DNA of 55,286 nt, taken from positions 776,998-832,283 of the forward strand of contig MNCI01017954.1 of NCBI GenBank assembly GCA_015680685.1. The letters run 5' to 3'. This document shows, piece by piece, positions 11,305 through 21,760 of the stretch. Source of the stretch: Gnetum montanum (taxonomy: Eukaryota; Streptophyta; Gnetopsida; Gnetales; Gnetaceae). The notes under the pieces are model-generated. The model had not been told where the DNA came from. It ran no database searches and saw only the letters and a list, made by a program, of their open reading frames with translations. How positions within the stretch are numbered: position 1 is the first letter of the stretch; each line of letters begins with the position of its first letter. The translations under genes and the position numbers were made by a program.

Positions 11305-11309
11305 ACTTG

Positions 11310-11605
11310 CCAAGCAATTCCACATCATCTTGACCCTTCCACACATCAATAAACACTTCCCATATCATTTACACTATCTATTCCAAACATATGAATTCAT
11401 TACCATTCTTACCTAGCTTATGAACTTTCATAGCTTGAGATTCCTTCTCTATGAACTTCCAATGATGAATTTCTATACAAATATAAGAATATTTTCATCA
11501 TCCAAATCCTTTGACAAACCTTAAACCTTTCTAAACCTCCAAAAGAAATAAGTTTATCCATCAAACCCTTTTGAAAGATGAATTTTCTTAGGCTTTGATA
11601 TCGAG
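11310..11605. other. element A internal non-coding region, continued
   Basis: Aligns with element F at about 41866-42140 (reverse). Left flank of the chromovirus N insertion; TCACC at 11606-11610 is its target duplication. Confidence 0.6.
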
Positions 11606-11610
11606 TCACC

Positions 11611-12111
11611 TATAATGTCTCGTCCCTTGTTAAGGGTGGAAACAAATTGTAACAATATAATTAACCTTCAAATGAAGGGGAGCCTCATTATGAGAAGTTA
11701 TAATTATTCATGTATCCCTTAGAAATGGGTTTGACCTATGCCATTTAAGGCCAGGTTTGGATGTCATGTCAACATGGAGTTGCAGAGCTTGGAAAGGCAA
11801 GTGATAGGAGCTAGGTGAAGTGGGACAAGAAGGGACTGATCACCCCTTTAGCTAGATAGCCTAACCATGGTGGTAGTACTAGATTGCATCTAAGGCTTAA
11901 GTGGCATGGGAAGACAACCTAGAGGGTGTTACAGTACTTTCTCCCATTAATATTTTTTTTCTTTCCTATTTCGCAGTACCAATTATTTATTTAGTAGTTA
12001 ATTCATTTATTAAAGTATTATATGATATTTTTGTCATATTAATTATGAATATAATGAATGCAATAAATTAAGCAATTGTGTTTTTACAACATTTGGGAAC
12101 AAGATGTCATA
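11611..12111 (+). repeat. element N 5' LTR
   Basis: Begins TATAATGTCTCG, where the 3' LTR has TGTAGTGGTCC (transitions), and ends ATGTCATA against ATGTCACA in the 3' LTR. The two are alignable throughout, for instance over CCATTTAAGG and CCTAGAGGGTGT. Confidence 0.9.
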
Positions 12112-12113
12112 TT

Positions 12114-12125
12114 TGGCATTAAAGT
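12114..12125 (+). other. element N primer-binding site
   Basis: TGGCATTAAAGT against TGGTATCAGAGC, the initiator-tRNA-Met site usual in chromoviruses: 8 of 12 match and all differences are transitions. Confidence 0.5.
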
Positions 12126-12135
12126 AAACTATGAT

Positions 12136-12247
12136 TCAGAAGCTAAAGTGGAAGAAAAATATTATTTTATTGTAAAACACAAGTACATAAATGCTAAAGT
12201 GGAAAAAAATATTAATTTATTATTATTATTTGTAATAGAAGTACATC
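12136..12247 (+). repeat. two-copy degenerate tandem repeat, about 55 bp
   Basis: GCTAAAGTGGAA(G)AAAAATATTA...TTTATT...AAGTACAT occurs twice in a row in the N leader. Confidence 0.55.
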
Positions 12248-12335
12248 CAGGTAGAATACATGTAAGGGAAGAATTGGCAAAAAAGGAATACAAGAATGGG
12301 AAAGATGTGAAATAAAAGAAATAAGAAAACAGTGA

Positions 12336-13680
12336 TCATTTGGTGCGATCGAAATAGTCAAGGAGATTGCAAACTATCTTCAATTGTGCTTTTTGTTCTT
12401 CAGTAGTGGCATCTTTCTTACTAAGCACTATCTTGCATCTTGCTAGCCTATTGTACAATTTCTTGATGTACTTAGTGACACTCATTACTACAATCACTGA
12501 TTCCTCTCTTTTGAGTTGGGTCTTCAATATCTCTATTTGAATTAATCGATCATCCATGTCTTTTTTCCATTCCTTCTCTTTTATCTACACAAACAAGACT
12601 AAAATTATGAGCTATGAACAAAAAGAAAAAAATGGAAGAGAAAAGAATAAGGGTTATTTCTTGAAACTGATCGTTGTCAATTTAAAGAAACCATTCACGA
12701 GTCTCCATATGGTGAGCTAAACAAGTTTCACTCTTCAATTATTCTAAGAGTTTCTCTAGATATTTGACAACTTCTAGAGCATTCTCAGGAATTGGATGCA
12801 AAGATGATGGAACTCTAGTATGTACCAAATCATAGTCTATCTTGAAGTTGCATGATTGAGACTCCTGTAAGTGATAAACATTCTTACAAATAGAATAGGC
12901 TTTGTTATCAGAAATCCATTGAACAAGATGCCGAGGAAACACAAGTTCTTATTTGATAGCCCCACTATTTGTCCCATTAAATAGGAAGAACATGAGATAG
13001 ACAAAAAAGGAACCACTAGAATAAACTCAAGAGTTGGTGTTGGCACTTCTTGTGGAAACGTACCTCTTATAAGTGTCACAGAGAAGGAAGGCATGCTCAG
13101 TGATTTAGATGGAGGAATGGGAGTTCGTTCAGAAGTGGCACCTACATCATTTCTATCCATCTCTTAGATAAAGTATCACTGCTGCATAGACATATGCAAC
13201 ATAAAAAGATCAAGATCATATAAGATACAAGAAAAGAAAAAGGGAAGTATTCAAACCTTTAAATAATTAAAACTTATCTTTGGTTCCTTTCCTTTATTTT
13301 GTTTTGTACTTTGTTGTTGAGTTTGTTGTTGGGGTTGTTGTTGAGCTTGTGGTTGGGTTTGTTGTTGGGATTTTTGTACAACTACTGGGCTACCAAAACC
13401 TTACCCAGTACATTAGATTTGCAAGAAAAAAAAAAGAAAAAGAAGAAGAAGAAGAAGAAGAATAATAATTTATTAGGAAAGTAAATAAGACATTAAGTAA
13501 ATTATTATATATTATATATATACCTTGGGAGTGGTAAGTGTGATTTGTTCTTGTGACTGAACTCTCCTAAAGGTTGAAGCTCCTTGAATATATGAAGTAC
13601 CTTTAGCCTATGTAGTTTGAGCACCTTCTTTTGAAATCTATGGATCCTCAATCAGTTTATTCTACATCCCATATTTGACT
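12336..13680 (-). pseudogene. spliced gene relic, Gln-rich and coiled-coil, unrecognised
   Basis: Minus-strand reading with plausible introns. One exon ends ITLTTPK with donor CCCAAG/GTATAT at about 13523. After an intron whose pyrimidine tract is the (TTC)n run, acceptor CCCAGTAG at about 13385 opens a Gln-rich exon (QQQTQPQAQQQPQQQTQQQS) ending NYLK/GTTTGA at about 13257. Acceptor TATGCAG at about 13190 opens an exon with PPSKSLSMPSFSVTLIRG. A last exon (about 12580-12336, acceptor GTGTAG) encodes a charged coiled-coil-like segment ending in a stop just before 12336. Frameshifts and stops occur around 12700-13000. I do not recognise the protein; a transposon accessory protein or a captured host gene are both possible. 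Confidence 0.35.
13424..13470 (+). repeat. (GAA)n/(AAAG)n microsatellite
   Basis: Runs of AAAAAG then GAAGAAGAA then AATAAT. On the minus strand it forms the pyrimidine tract of a putative intron. Confidence 0.85.
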
Positions 13681-15039
13681 ATTAATAAATACATGAAGAA
13701 ACATAAGAATAATAGAAATATAAAAATACATAAACACATAAAATACTTTACTAATTTCTTCTTTATTTCTAGCCTGTTGCAAAAATAATTGATCATTTTT
13801 GACACCCTAGATTTTACTCTTTATAATTCTATCTTCTTCAAGAAATTCAAGATGTAAACTAGGATTGTATTGGCTAAAGAGTTTGGTTGAAGGATTTTAA
13901 CTAAGAATTAAACACATGATCAAGGATATGCAACATATGGTATATGGTTTATTAGAATTTTTTTTGGTGGTAGCAGCTCCACTCATGGCATTATACAAAG
14001 CAGAAAAACAAGATAGTGACCAATCATAATCTCAGCCAGTTATGACATCATGAAACATACAGATGAAAAAAGCAGTAACATAAGATTGGTGTTGAAGCCA
14101 CAAACCTTACTATGGATAAATTGACATAATTCAAAGTGAATTTCATTGATGAAATATCTATAATGAAATTGGCTTTTTCTAATAACAAAATACATAACAT
14201 AATCAGATAATTCTTTTTGGCAAAAATGATTTATATTTAGGAGAAAGAAGTGATGGAATTAAAGGATCCTCCCCTTAGTGAAAACCTAAGGTTGTTTGAA
14301 TATTAGATGAAATAATCATTATTGGCCAAAAAAAAAATTGGGAAGTGGTGCTTATACTATTATTATAAAGATCATGTCATTGAATTATTAGGTTTTTACA
14401 CTTTCTTGCCTTGAACATAGGGAATATCAATAACTGATACAATTGAGGAGTGATAAGGAACCAAAACCCCTCTTTTCCAAGTAAATCATGTACAAGATTG
14501 GAAGTAGTAACTACACTATTTTAATGAAAAAGAATGGACACCGATTTAGAGATACTTGGAGTTGAAGAAGGAGCTTGGATAGGATGCTTTAGGACCATGA
14601 TGATGNNNNNNNNTTCACCAAAATAGGGTTATTTCTAATTCAATGTGTAGTGCTCTCCAAGATGATTTCAACGATACCAATTTTGTGGAAATCCAACTTA
14701 TCGTTTGGCGGATACAACATTTCTTAGGTTACATGCAATTCTAAAATTAAAAAAATATTTTTTAAAATTTTAAATTTCTATTTATTTTTTAAAAAAAGAC
14801 AAGTAGAAGGTCTCAAGTTCAATTTTGAGCCCTGAATTTTTTTGAATTTGAATTAAAAAAAACTTTGGCAGGGCCACAACTGGCCCTATTACTAGCCCGC
14901 AACTGATGATGTTGCCAATTGCGGCTAGGCCTCGTTGCTAGCTATGGCTACCAGTAGTAAAGGAGCTAGCCCCAAGGGCTAGTCAAGGGTCTCATGTGCC
15001 ATGTAGTACTTATTGGGATCTATTGCACTATCGATTCAT
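13681..15039. other. unassigned part of the insert
   Basis: AT-rich with no supported frame, apart from a GC-richer patch at 14870-15000 with short inverted motifs such as GGCTAG/CTAGCC. Confidence 0.4.
14606..14613. other. assembly gap (8 N)
   Basis: Eight ambiguous bases; continuity across this point is not guaranteed. Confidence 0.95.
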
Positions 15040-15595
15040 GGCCATTATCACTTGTGTCTACGCTTGCCACCCACACCTGATAATCTGTAGTCATTTCTAC
15101 AAGAGCCTACCACATACACCCAATGATCTGCAACCACTACTACCCACACTCGACTATCCATAGTTTCCATTGCCTATGCCCAATGATCCACAACCATCAT
15201 TGCTAGAGCCTAAGGCTGCTGTTGTTTTCCTGCATGCTTACCATAGCTCTCATGTGTTCTACCTACCATTGGCTTGCCATGCTTGTTGCCTACTGATGAT
15301 GCCATGAATCATAGGCATCCCTAGCATCAATGATGTCATTTATCACATGCACCCAATGGTGCCATCAGTCACAAGCATCCCTGGCACCAACAACACTGTG
15401 AATCACAAGCATCCCTACAACTAATGACATTACTGATCATAGGCACCCCTACAACCAATGATGCCACTAATCATAGGCATCCCCTTGCTTCCAATGTTGC
15501 TAATCATAGGCACCCCTACAATTGACAACACCAATAATCACAAGCATCCTCTGGCCTCTAATGTCATTGATCATAGGCACCCTCCTAGTTGTTTA
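15040..15595 (+). repeat. degenerate minisatellites, about 40-46 bp units
   Basis: Two related arrays. At 15045-15215 units vary around CACACCCAATGATCTGCAACC. At 15295-15595 about seven units vary around AATCATAGGCATCCCTAGCA, separated by variable ACCAATGATGCCACT-like segments. GC content is clearly above the surroundings. Unit length and sequence drift, so it is old tandem-repeat DNA. Confidence 0.65.
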
Positions 15596-16117
15596 ATGCC
15601 ATGGGAAATAGAGGCTGTACAAGCCTACTAAGGACCAACAGAGGCCATGCGAGCCTAGTGCTAGGCCATGTAGGTTAGATGGAGGGCTACATAGGCCTTG
15701 GAAAGTCCTACACAAGCTCCACCATGTTTCTGTTTTTAATAAAAAAAGAAGAAAAACCCCTTCTCCCCCCTTTGTAGACCATGGCAACCAACGACAAATA
15801 ACACCACACCACCACGTCACTAACCATGCACTCATCTTGGCTGCCAACATTGCTAGAAGCCTCCCCAGAATCCACCACTAGTGTGCCACTAAAACCATTA
15901 CCATCATTATCCTTACTACTGCATCATAAGAAAATTCTTTGTTCGTAGACAAAAAATTTGAAATTTTGGAAATTGACAAAAATTTCGAAATGCCTGTTAA
16001 TTGATGGAAAATTTAAAATTCCCATCATTAAGTCATTAATTTAAATTAAGAATGCACAAAAGTATTTTCAAAATTTAAAATCAGCTCCTTGATAACAACA
16101 GAGATTAAAACTTCATC
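15596..16117. other. unassigned, boundary of insert and N leader
   Basis: GC-richer to about 15900, then AT-rich with repeated AAATTT blocks from 15950. The change in composition at about 15920-15950 may be the right edge of the insert. Confidence 0.35.
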
Positions 16118-16185
16118 ATTAAGTGTGTTTGTCTTGGAGTAGAATTGGGATGGGTGACCTCTCGAGAAGTCTTGAAAATCATGCA
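16118..16185 (+). ncRNA. 5S rRNA-like fragment, decayed
   Basis: ATTAAGTGTGTTTG at 16118-16131 corresponds to the 5S box-A region (GTTAAGCGTGCTTG), GAGTAG follows, and GGGATGGGTGACCTC (16147-16161) is identical to the 5S box-C region, then GAGAAGTC. Spacing matches a plant 5S gene. Most differences are transitions. The first third of 5S is not recognisable and no run of T follows, so this is not a working gene. Some plant retrotransposons (Cassandra) carry 5S sequence in their LTRs. Here it lies in the leader region of N, or at the edge of its insert, 320 bp before gag. Confidence 0.6.
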
Positions 16186-16500
16186 AGTTTTTGCAAATTT
16201 AAAATTCCATTTTCAATAGAACGAAAATTGATTTCAACAAATTTGGACCTTCCAAACGCAATGGAATGGTTATATTTAGCTTTCAAGTTATAAAAAATTA
16301 GCTTTTAAATCCATTATTTAAGGTCCCAAAATAATTAGGATTCAGTGCTCAAGAAGAAATCGATGACAGTTTCAACATCTTCTATAATTGATTAATTATT
16401 TTGAGATCTATAAAAAGGACCATAGAGGCTAAGGAATACTAAAATACCTGATTTCTTTAACTTACCAATTTATAGAACCCGAAGAATAAATTAGAGTGTA

Positions 16501-17730
16501 ATGGAGCCTTGAGTCAATGACTAGATGAATGCCCTTGAAGATCAAATTAATGAGATCAGGGATGTTCAAGAAGAGCTTCATAAGTCAAATCAAGGGTTTA
16601 CGATAGAGATGAAAAATATGTTTAAAGAAATTAGGAAATTGTCTTAGAGTTTAGATGATAAATGATCAGACATGCAAGAAAAGATTGATTTCTTTGCAAA
16701 ATTCATCAAGCAATTAATTGACCACCTCACTAGCCTTCAAATCATACCCACATTTCACCTAGGGATCAACACCAAGATCAAGATCAACTTTTCCCTAGGG
16801 ATCCACACTAAAATCAACCCTCACTTGTTGGTCGTTTGGATACCTAAATTTCTCCTTTAGGCCATAGAGTGGAAATTGAAGGTGAATGATATGGGAGTTG
16901 GCATAATGCACCTAGAGAATTTCTTACACAAGCTCATGCCAAGAAAGTAAAATTAGATCATTTTGATGGAGCCCCTGGATCTAGTGCCAAGGCAAAGGAT
17001 TGGCTTGATACAATGAAAAATTACTTTGATATGTTGAATCTATCAAGTTAAGAATGTTTAGAAGTTGTCTCCTTGTATTTAAGAGAACTTGTAGCAACAT
17101 GGTGAAATGAATTAAGATCTCAAGGTTTGATTACAAACTAGGTCAATTTTTGTTGAGATTTTGAACAAAAATTTATAATTGATTCTTTTCTCAAAGAGTG
17201 AAAAATGAGATTTGATTCCTTAATNCTTGATTCTTTTCTCAAAGAGTGAAAAATGAGATTTGATTCCTTAATATTGGGAAGGAAATTTGTGGAAGATTAC
17301 TACAAGGAATCTATGATCTCTCTCGGTATGTCAGCCATCAGGATGAGGAAGAGTTAGCTTAAAAGTTCATTGGTGGACTACATGCTCAACTGCATCCATA
17401 GAGTCAAGCATGTAAGCCTTAAATAGTGGATGAAGCATACAGAATTACTAAGGATTATAAAGAATTGAATAAGGTAGAAACTACCCTTCGATAAGAAACC
17501 ATTCAATAAACTACCATTCCACAAGAAATGGTAGAAGAAGCACCAATCAAAAGAACTCAATTTGGATTGGGATGTTTTTTTTTATGCCAAAGATCATTTC
17601 AAATAAAATTGTCCAAAATTGTTGGCAAGGGTACAAAGGACTAATCAAATTAGAAATCAAAAACCCAATCAAAACATGAACAAAGGAAAAATCCAAACCA
17701 CCACCATAGCTGTGAAGAAGATATCTACAT
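16501..17730 (+). pseudogene. element N gag relic
   Basis: Starts at ATGGAGCC and continues as MNALEDQINEIRDVQEELHK, a coiled N-terminal helix usual in Tekay-type chromovirus gag. The core follows: KLDHFDGAPGSSAKAKDWLD (16955-17010), YLRELVATW, then FVEDYYKE and YVSHQDEEELA at about 17285-17355, and LHAQLHP. A tandem duplication with an N lies inside at 17179-17272. A TATA-like CTATAAAAAGG at about 16409-16419 precedes the gene. The product would form the capsid. Several stops and frame changes; the zinc knuckle near 17570-17640 is not clear. Confidence 0.75.
17179..17272 (+). repeat. exact 46-bp tandem duplication around an N
   Basis: The 46 bases at 17179-17224 recur without change at 17227-17272, separated by 'nc'. 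The gag reading makes sense with only one copy, so this is probably an assembly join error. Confidence 0.9.
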
Positions 17731-18215
17731 CAACTAAATTAGGTTTGCATAAATTTCAATTTGCTCTATTGATTTTTGAATGATTAATTAAAGATAAAAA
17801 AATTAAATTTTTAATTGATAATGGTTCTAGTAATAACTTTATTTCTTCAAAGTTAATTAGTTTATTGAAATTAAGTTTACCTTCTAAGAAAATTATTCAG
17901 ATAGAACTTGTAGATGGAACAATAGTGAGCAAGCATATTAGGTATGCAAAAATTACCTCTACTTTACAAGACATGCCTTTTGTCGATGAATTCTTTAAAT
18001 TTGAAATAGGTGATGTTGATGTAATTTTAGGAATGTCTTTCTTGCAAAAATTTTATATTACTACCCACTTTAGAACTTGTATCTTAAAAGTCCCAACCAT
18101 TGATGGAGTTAGGGTTCTAAGGGGGCTAGAAATAGTAAAGAAAATTCATACGATAACCATTAAGCAACCAAAAAGATTAGTAAAAAGGATGTTACAATGT
18201 TGGTTGTCAAACTAA
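17731..18215 (+). pseudogene. element N aspartic protease
   Basis: KIKFLIDNGSSNNFIS carries the catalytic Asp at 17817-17819 (D-N-G-S, where D-S/T-G is usual). Further on, VDVILGMSFLQKFYITTHF at 18015-18070 is the family's second-half motif (ILGM.WL). The frame from about 17860 to 18215 is open for 116 codons, one of the best-preserved parts of N. The enzyme would cut the gag-pol polyprotein. Confidence 0.75.
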
Positions 18216-18229
18216 CTTAATCCCAAAAA

Positions 18230-19590
18230 TCTTTAGTTATTGAGATTCCAAAAGAACTTGAGGAATATAAAGACTCAGTATTTGGCAAAATTAGAGAATT
18301 GCCTCCAAAAAGAACTATTGAGCATGCTATTAATATTTTTACTAGTACACAACCTATTTTAGTAACCCCATATAGATTTTCCACTTTTGAATTAAGAGAA
18401 TTGAAAGTACAATTAGATTAACTTTTAGAAGAAGGAAATATTTGACCTAGCAGTCTTATTCGTTAAAAAGAAAGATGATATGTTAAGATTATGCATTGAT
18501 TATAGGGCATTGAATAAAGTGATGATTAAAAACACTTATCCTTTATTGATGATTTTTTTGATCAACTTACTAGTCCATGTTATTTTTCAAAGATTGATTT
18601 AAAATCAGGTTATCACCAAATAAGGATTAAGGAGAAAGATGTTAAGAAGACTATTTTCAGAACTAGGTATGGATTATACAAATTTGTTGTGATGCCATTT
18701 GGATTAACTACTGCAACTACAACATTCATGGCATTAATGAATACCATTTTTGTAAATATATTGATTAGTTTGTTATAGTATTTATGGATGATATACTTGT
18801 TTATTCTAAGTCAAGAGAAGAACATGTCAAACATTTGTAAATTACAATGGAAATTCTTAAAGAACATTAGTTGAAAGCTAAATTTAGTACATAGGAACTC
18901 TTTAGGGAAGAAGTTTCATACTTGGGCCATATAGTTTCTAGGAAAGGATTGCAAGTAGATCCAACAAAGGTTAGTGCAATTTGGGATTGGCCTGAATTAA
19001 ATGATGCTACAATAGTTCATAGTTTTCTAGGTTTAGTAGGTTTTTATCAACATTTCATTAAAGATTATTCTAATTTAGTAGCCCCCTTAAGTAAACTTTT
19101 ACAAGAAAAATGTGTGTTCAAGTTTGATGAAAAATATAGGGAAGCTTTTCTCAAATTAAAGATGCTACTCACAACAACAACTAGTTTGAGAATTCTAGAT
19201 GAAGAATTACCATTTGAAGTATCCATAGATGCTTGTGAAATAGGAATTGGTGAAGGTCTTTCATAGGAAGCTAAAGTGGTATTTTTTGAATCTCATAAAT
19301 TATGAGAAGCTAAGATAAATTACTCAACCCATGATTTAGAATTATTAGCAATTGTTCATGATTTGAAAGTTTGAAGACATTATCTTTGTTGAAAAAGGTT
19401 TGTACTAAAAATAGATCATAAAAGTTTAGAATATTTGTAGAGATAACCTATTTTGAATACTCATTAATGGAGATGGGTAAAATTATTGGTTGAATATGAT
19501 TTTGAAATAAAATATATCTCAAGTAAGAAAAATGTAGTAGCTATGCCCTTAGTCAAATGTGGAACTTAATGATAGGTGTGGTAGCGACCC
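18230..19590 (+). pseudogene. element N reverse transcriptase and RNase H
   Basis: RT landmarks in order: [13 protein letters not shown] (about 18484), [15 protein letters not shown] (about 18587), [16 protein letters not shown] (about 18663), and the active-site FMDDILVYS at 18781-18807. The thumb/connection region is GLQVDPTKVSAIWDWP (18948) and FLGLVGFYQHFIKDYS (about 19024). RNase H follows: FEVSIDACEIGIGEGLS (about 19213), NYSTHDLELLAIVHDLK (about 19320) and LKIDHKSLEYL. It would copy element RNA to DNA in the particle. Dispersed stops and at least two frameshifts, for instance near 18440 and 18550. Confidence 0.85.
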
Positions 19591-20790
19591 TGATGGAAGC
19601 AGAAATTAAGGAAAAAATAAAAGAAGATCCTTACTTTAGAGATATTTTAACTAATATTTCCTCTAAGCCTCAATATTAAATTGACCATAATGGTTTATTA
19701 ATGAAAGTGTAAAGATTCTTGTGTGAAGCATATGAAGTACCATATGTAGGACACCCAAGTTATATTAAGACTTATATGATGATATGTAAATCTTATTTTT
19801 CACTTGGAATGAAGAATGATGTGTCCTTGTACATTAAAAACTACTCAACATTCCAAAGAATAAAAGATGAACAAAAGAAACCTAGTGGGTTACTGCAACC
19901 TTTGGAAGTTCCAACGTGGAAATGGGAAGACATAACCATGGATTTCATTATGAGATTGCCAATAATCAAAAAGGGAAATGACTCAATTTTGGTAGTGGTT
20001 GATCATCTATCAAAGATGGTACATTTTATAGCTTTGAAATCTACAAACACAGTAGAAGAAGTAGCTCAAAAAATCATACAAGAAGTATTTTGATTGCATT
20101 GTTGTCCAAAATTTATTACCTCAGACTGAGATCCCAAGTTCATATCACGATTTTGGAAAAATTTCTTCAAAGAGCTTGGAACTTATTTGAAATTTCACAC
20201 AGCTTATCATCCAAAGACTGATGGGCAAACTAAACATGTGAATAGAATATTAGAATATATTCTATGAAGCTATGTTGGGAGTAGACAAAAAACATGGGAG
20301 AATTACTTGCACTTGGTAGAATTCCCCTATAACAGTAATTATCAAGGTTCCATACATTGAACACCCTTCGAAGTAGTATATGGATAGAACTACTATATAC
20401 TACTAACCTGGGTAGATCCAACCTTAAGAATGAAATGGAAGGAAGAAGAAATCAAAATAATGAAAAATAATGTCATGAGAGTTAAATGAAATTTGCACGC
20501 TACCTAAGATAAATATAAGGGATATGCAGATCAACATCAACTTAGGAAATAATTCCAAGTGGGAGATCAAGTATTACTAAGAGTAAAACCTACTAGAAGT
20601 TCTTTTAAACTTGGAAAATATACTAAATTGGCATCTAGATATTGTGGACCTTTTGAAATTTCTAAAAGAATTGGCAAAGTGGCATATCGGTTAAGTCTTT
20701 AAGCAGCCTTAAGAATTCACCCAGTTTTCCATGTAAGTTTGCTAAAGAAATTTCATGAAAATGATGTACCATATGTGATGGACTAGAATA
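19591..20790 (+). pseudogene. element N integrase
   Basis: The N-terminal zinc region (HPSYIKTYMMI at 19750, then KNYSTFQRIKDEQ) has lost the two Cys that normally bind metal. The core has the first Asp (EDITMDFIMRLP, about 19927) and second Asp (ITSD, about 20117), but the Glu is replaced by Lys in TDGQTKHVNRILE (about 20219). The GPF/Y-type module follows (RYCGPFEI and RIHPVFHVSLLKKF, 20636-20750). It would insert the cDNA; with the Glu lost and with stops it is inactive. Confidence 0.85.
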
Positions 20791-21159
20791 CTTTGCCACT
20801 ATGATCCAATGCTAGCTTTGAAGTTAAATCCATTGCAATTGAGAGCCAGCAAATCAAGAAGTTACAAAATAAAACTATTAGCAAAGTACTTTTTCAATGG
20901 TCAAATTGTGATCAACAGAGTTTGGAAAACAGGGATTTTACTCTTAATACTCATTCCCAACTTTTTGATCATCATGATATTGAATGATAAATTGTATTTA
21001 TTATTAATGTAATAAATTATGTTTTATAATTTCTAATCTTCTATTTGTATAGATCATAATGGATCAAATAAAGGAATTGAAGCTAAGGAGCATAATAGTG
21101 AAGTAACAGTTGAGCAACTGGATATAGAGAAAGCACTTGAGGATGAGCTAGATGCTTAA
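20791..21159 (+). pseudogene. element N chromodomain-like tail and pol end
   Basis: Downstream of the integrase, in a shifted frame, the reading FEVKSIAIESQQIKKLQNKT then ISKVLFQWSN matches the integrase chromodomain pattern (E...IL..R...L.N.....YLVKWKG), with the aromatic-rich strand partly kept. After it comes an acidic tail ending ALEDELDA and TAA at 21157-21159, overlapping the polypurine tract. Chromodomains guide such elements to heterochromatin marks. This places N among chromoviruses (Tekay/Reina-like); the clade is not resolved. Confidence 0.65.
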
Positions 21160-21170
21160 GAGGGGTAGAT
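21158..21170 (+). other. element N polypurine tract
   Basis: AAGAGGGGTAGAT immediately before the 3' LTR; it primes plus-strand DNA. Confidence 0.75.
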
Positions 21171-21679
21171 TGTAGTGGTCCATTCCTAGTTAAGTGTGGA
21201 AAAAAATTGTAACAATGTAATTAACCTTTAAATGAAGGAACACTTCGTTATGAGGAATTACGATTATTCATGTATCCCTCAGGAATGGGTTTGGCCTATG
21301 CCATTTAAGGTGGGGTTTGGAGGTTGTGCTGGCATGGAGTTATGGAGCCTAGAAAGGTAAGTGATGGAAGCTAGGTGAAGTGCGACAAGAATGGACTGAT
21401 CACATCTTTGGCTAGACAACCTAACTATGGTGGTAGTGCTAAATTGTCTCTAAGGCTTAAGTGGCATGGGAAGACAACCTAGAGGGTGTCACAATATTTT
21501 CTCCCATTAATAATTTTTTTTCTATTTTCTTTCTAATTTCATAGTACCAATTATTTATTTACTAGTTAATTCATTTATTAAAGTATTATATGTTATTTCT
21601 GTCATATTATTTACAAATACAATGAATGCAATAAATTAAGTGATCATGTTTTTACAACATCCGATTATAGTATGTCACA
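21171..21679 (+). repeat. element N 3' LTR
   Basis: TGTAGTGG...ATGTCACA, alignable along its length with 11611-12111; followed directly by TCACC. Confidence 0.9.
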
Positions 21680-21684
21680 TCACC

Positions 21685-21760
21685 GATACTAGATTTGCAC
21701 CAATATTGGATCCTTGTTGTTGGGTCCCCAATATCATATTCTCAAAAGCTACATATACCA
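21685..21760 (+). promoter_or_regulatory. candidate internal promoter upstream of ORF X (element A)
   Basis: CGATACT, CCAATATTGGATCC and CCCAATATC repeat the GATATT/GATATC motif style of the LTR U3 and are followed by CTACATATACC where element F has CTATATATATG. It lies about 0.55 kb before the ORF X start codon. Inference only. Confidence 0.4.

Larger units (their letters stand above)
12316..16080. mobile_element. foreign insert of unknown class in the N leader
   Basis: In chromoviruses gag starts within a few hundred bases of the primer-binding site; here it starts 4.4 kb away. The extra DNA holds an intron-bearing minus-strand gene relic (12336-13680), a stretch with an 8-N gap, and GC-richer degenerate minisatellites (15040-15595). 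I could not define its ends or find terminal inverted repeats; about 14880-14990 resembles the subterminal sequence of CACTA transposons only in style. A CACTA-type transposon carrying captured gene pieces is one possibility; this is inference. Confidence 0.35.
11611..21679 (+). mobile_element. element N: Ty3 chromovirus nested in element A
   Basis: LTRs of 501 and 509 bp, exact 5-bp duplication TCACC (11606-11610 and 21680-21684), an initiator-Met-like primer-binding site, a polypurine tract, and gag-PR-RT-RH-IN with a chromodomain-like C-terminus. Element F keeps the unoccupied site (41861-41865). The 5' leader is enlarged by about 4 kb of foreign sequence. All genes carry stops. Confidence 0.9.

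Noticed and set aside
13280-13484. Plus-strand Val/Leu-rich small membrane proteins
   Set aside because: Two overlapping frames over a GTTGTTG repeat and a microsatellite; the minus strand gives the Gln-rich exon with splice sites.
15295-15595. Possible CRISPR-like array
   Set aside because: Units and intervals both vary, there are no constant repeats or unique spacers of even size, and the context is a plant nuclear genome.
16118-16185. A functional 5S rRNA gene
   Set aside because: The 5' third is missing, many substitutions are present and no terminator T-run follows; only a 5S-derived fragment is supported.
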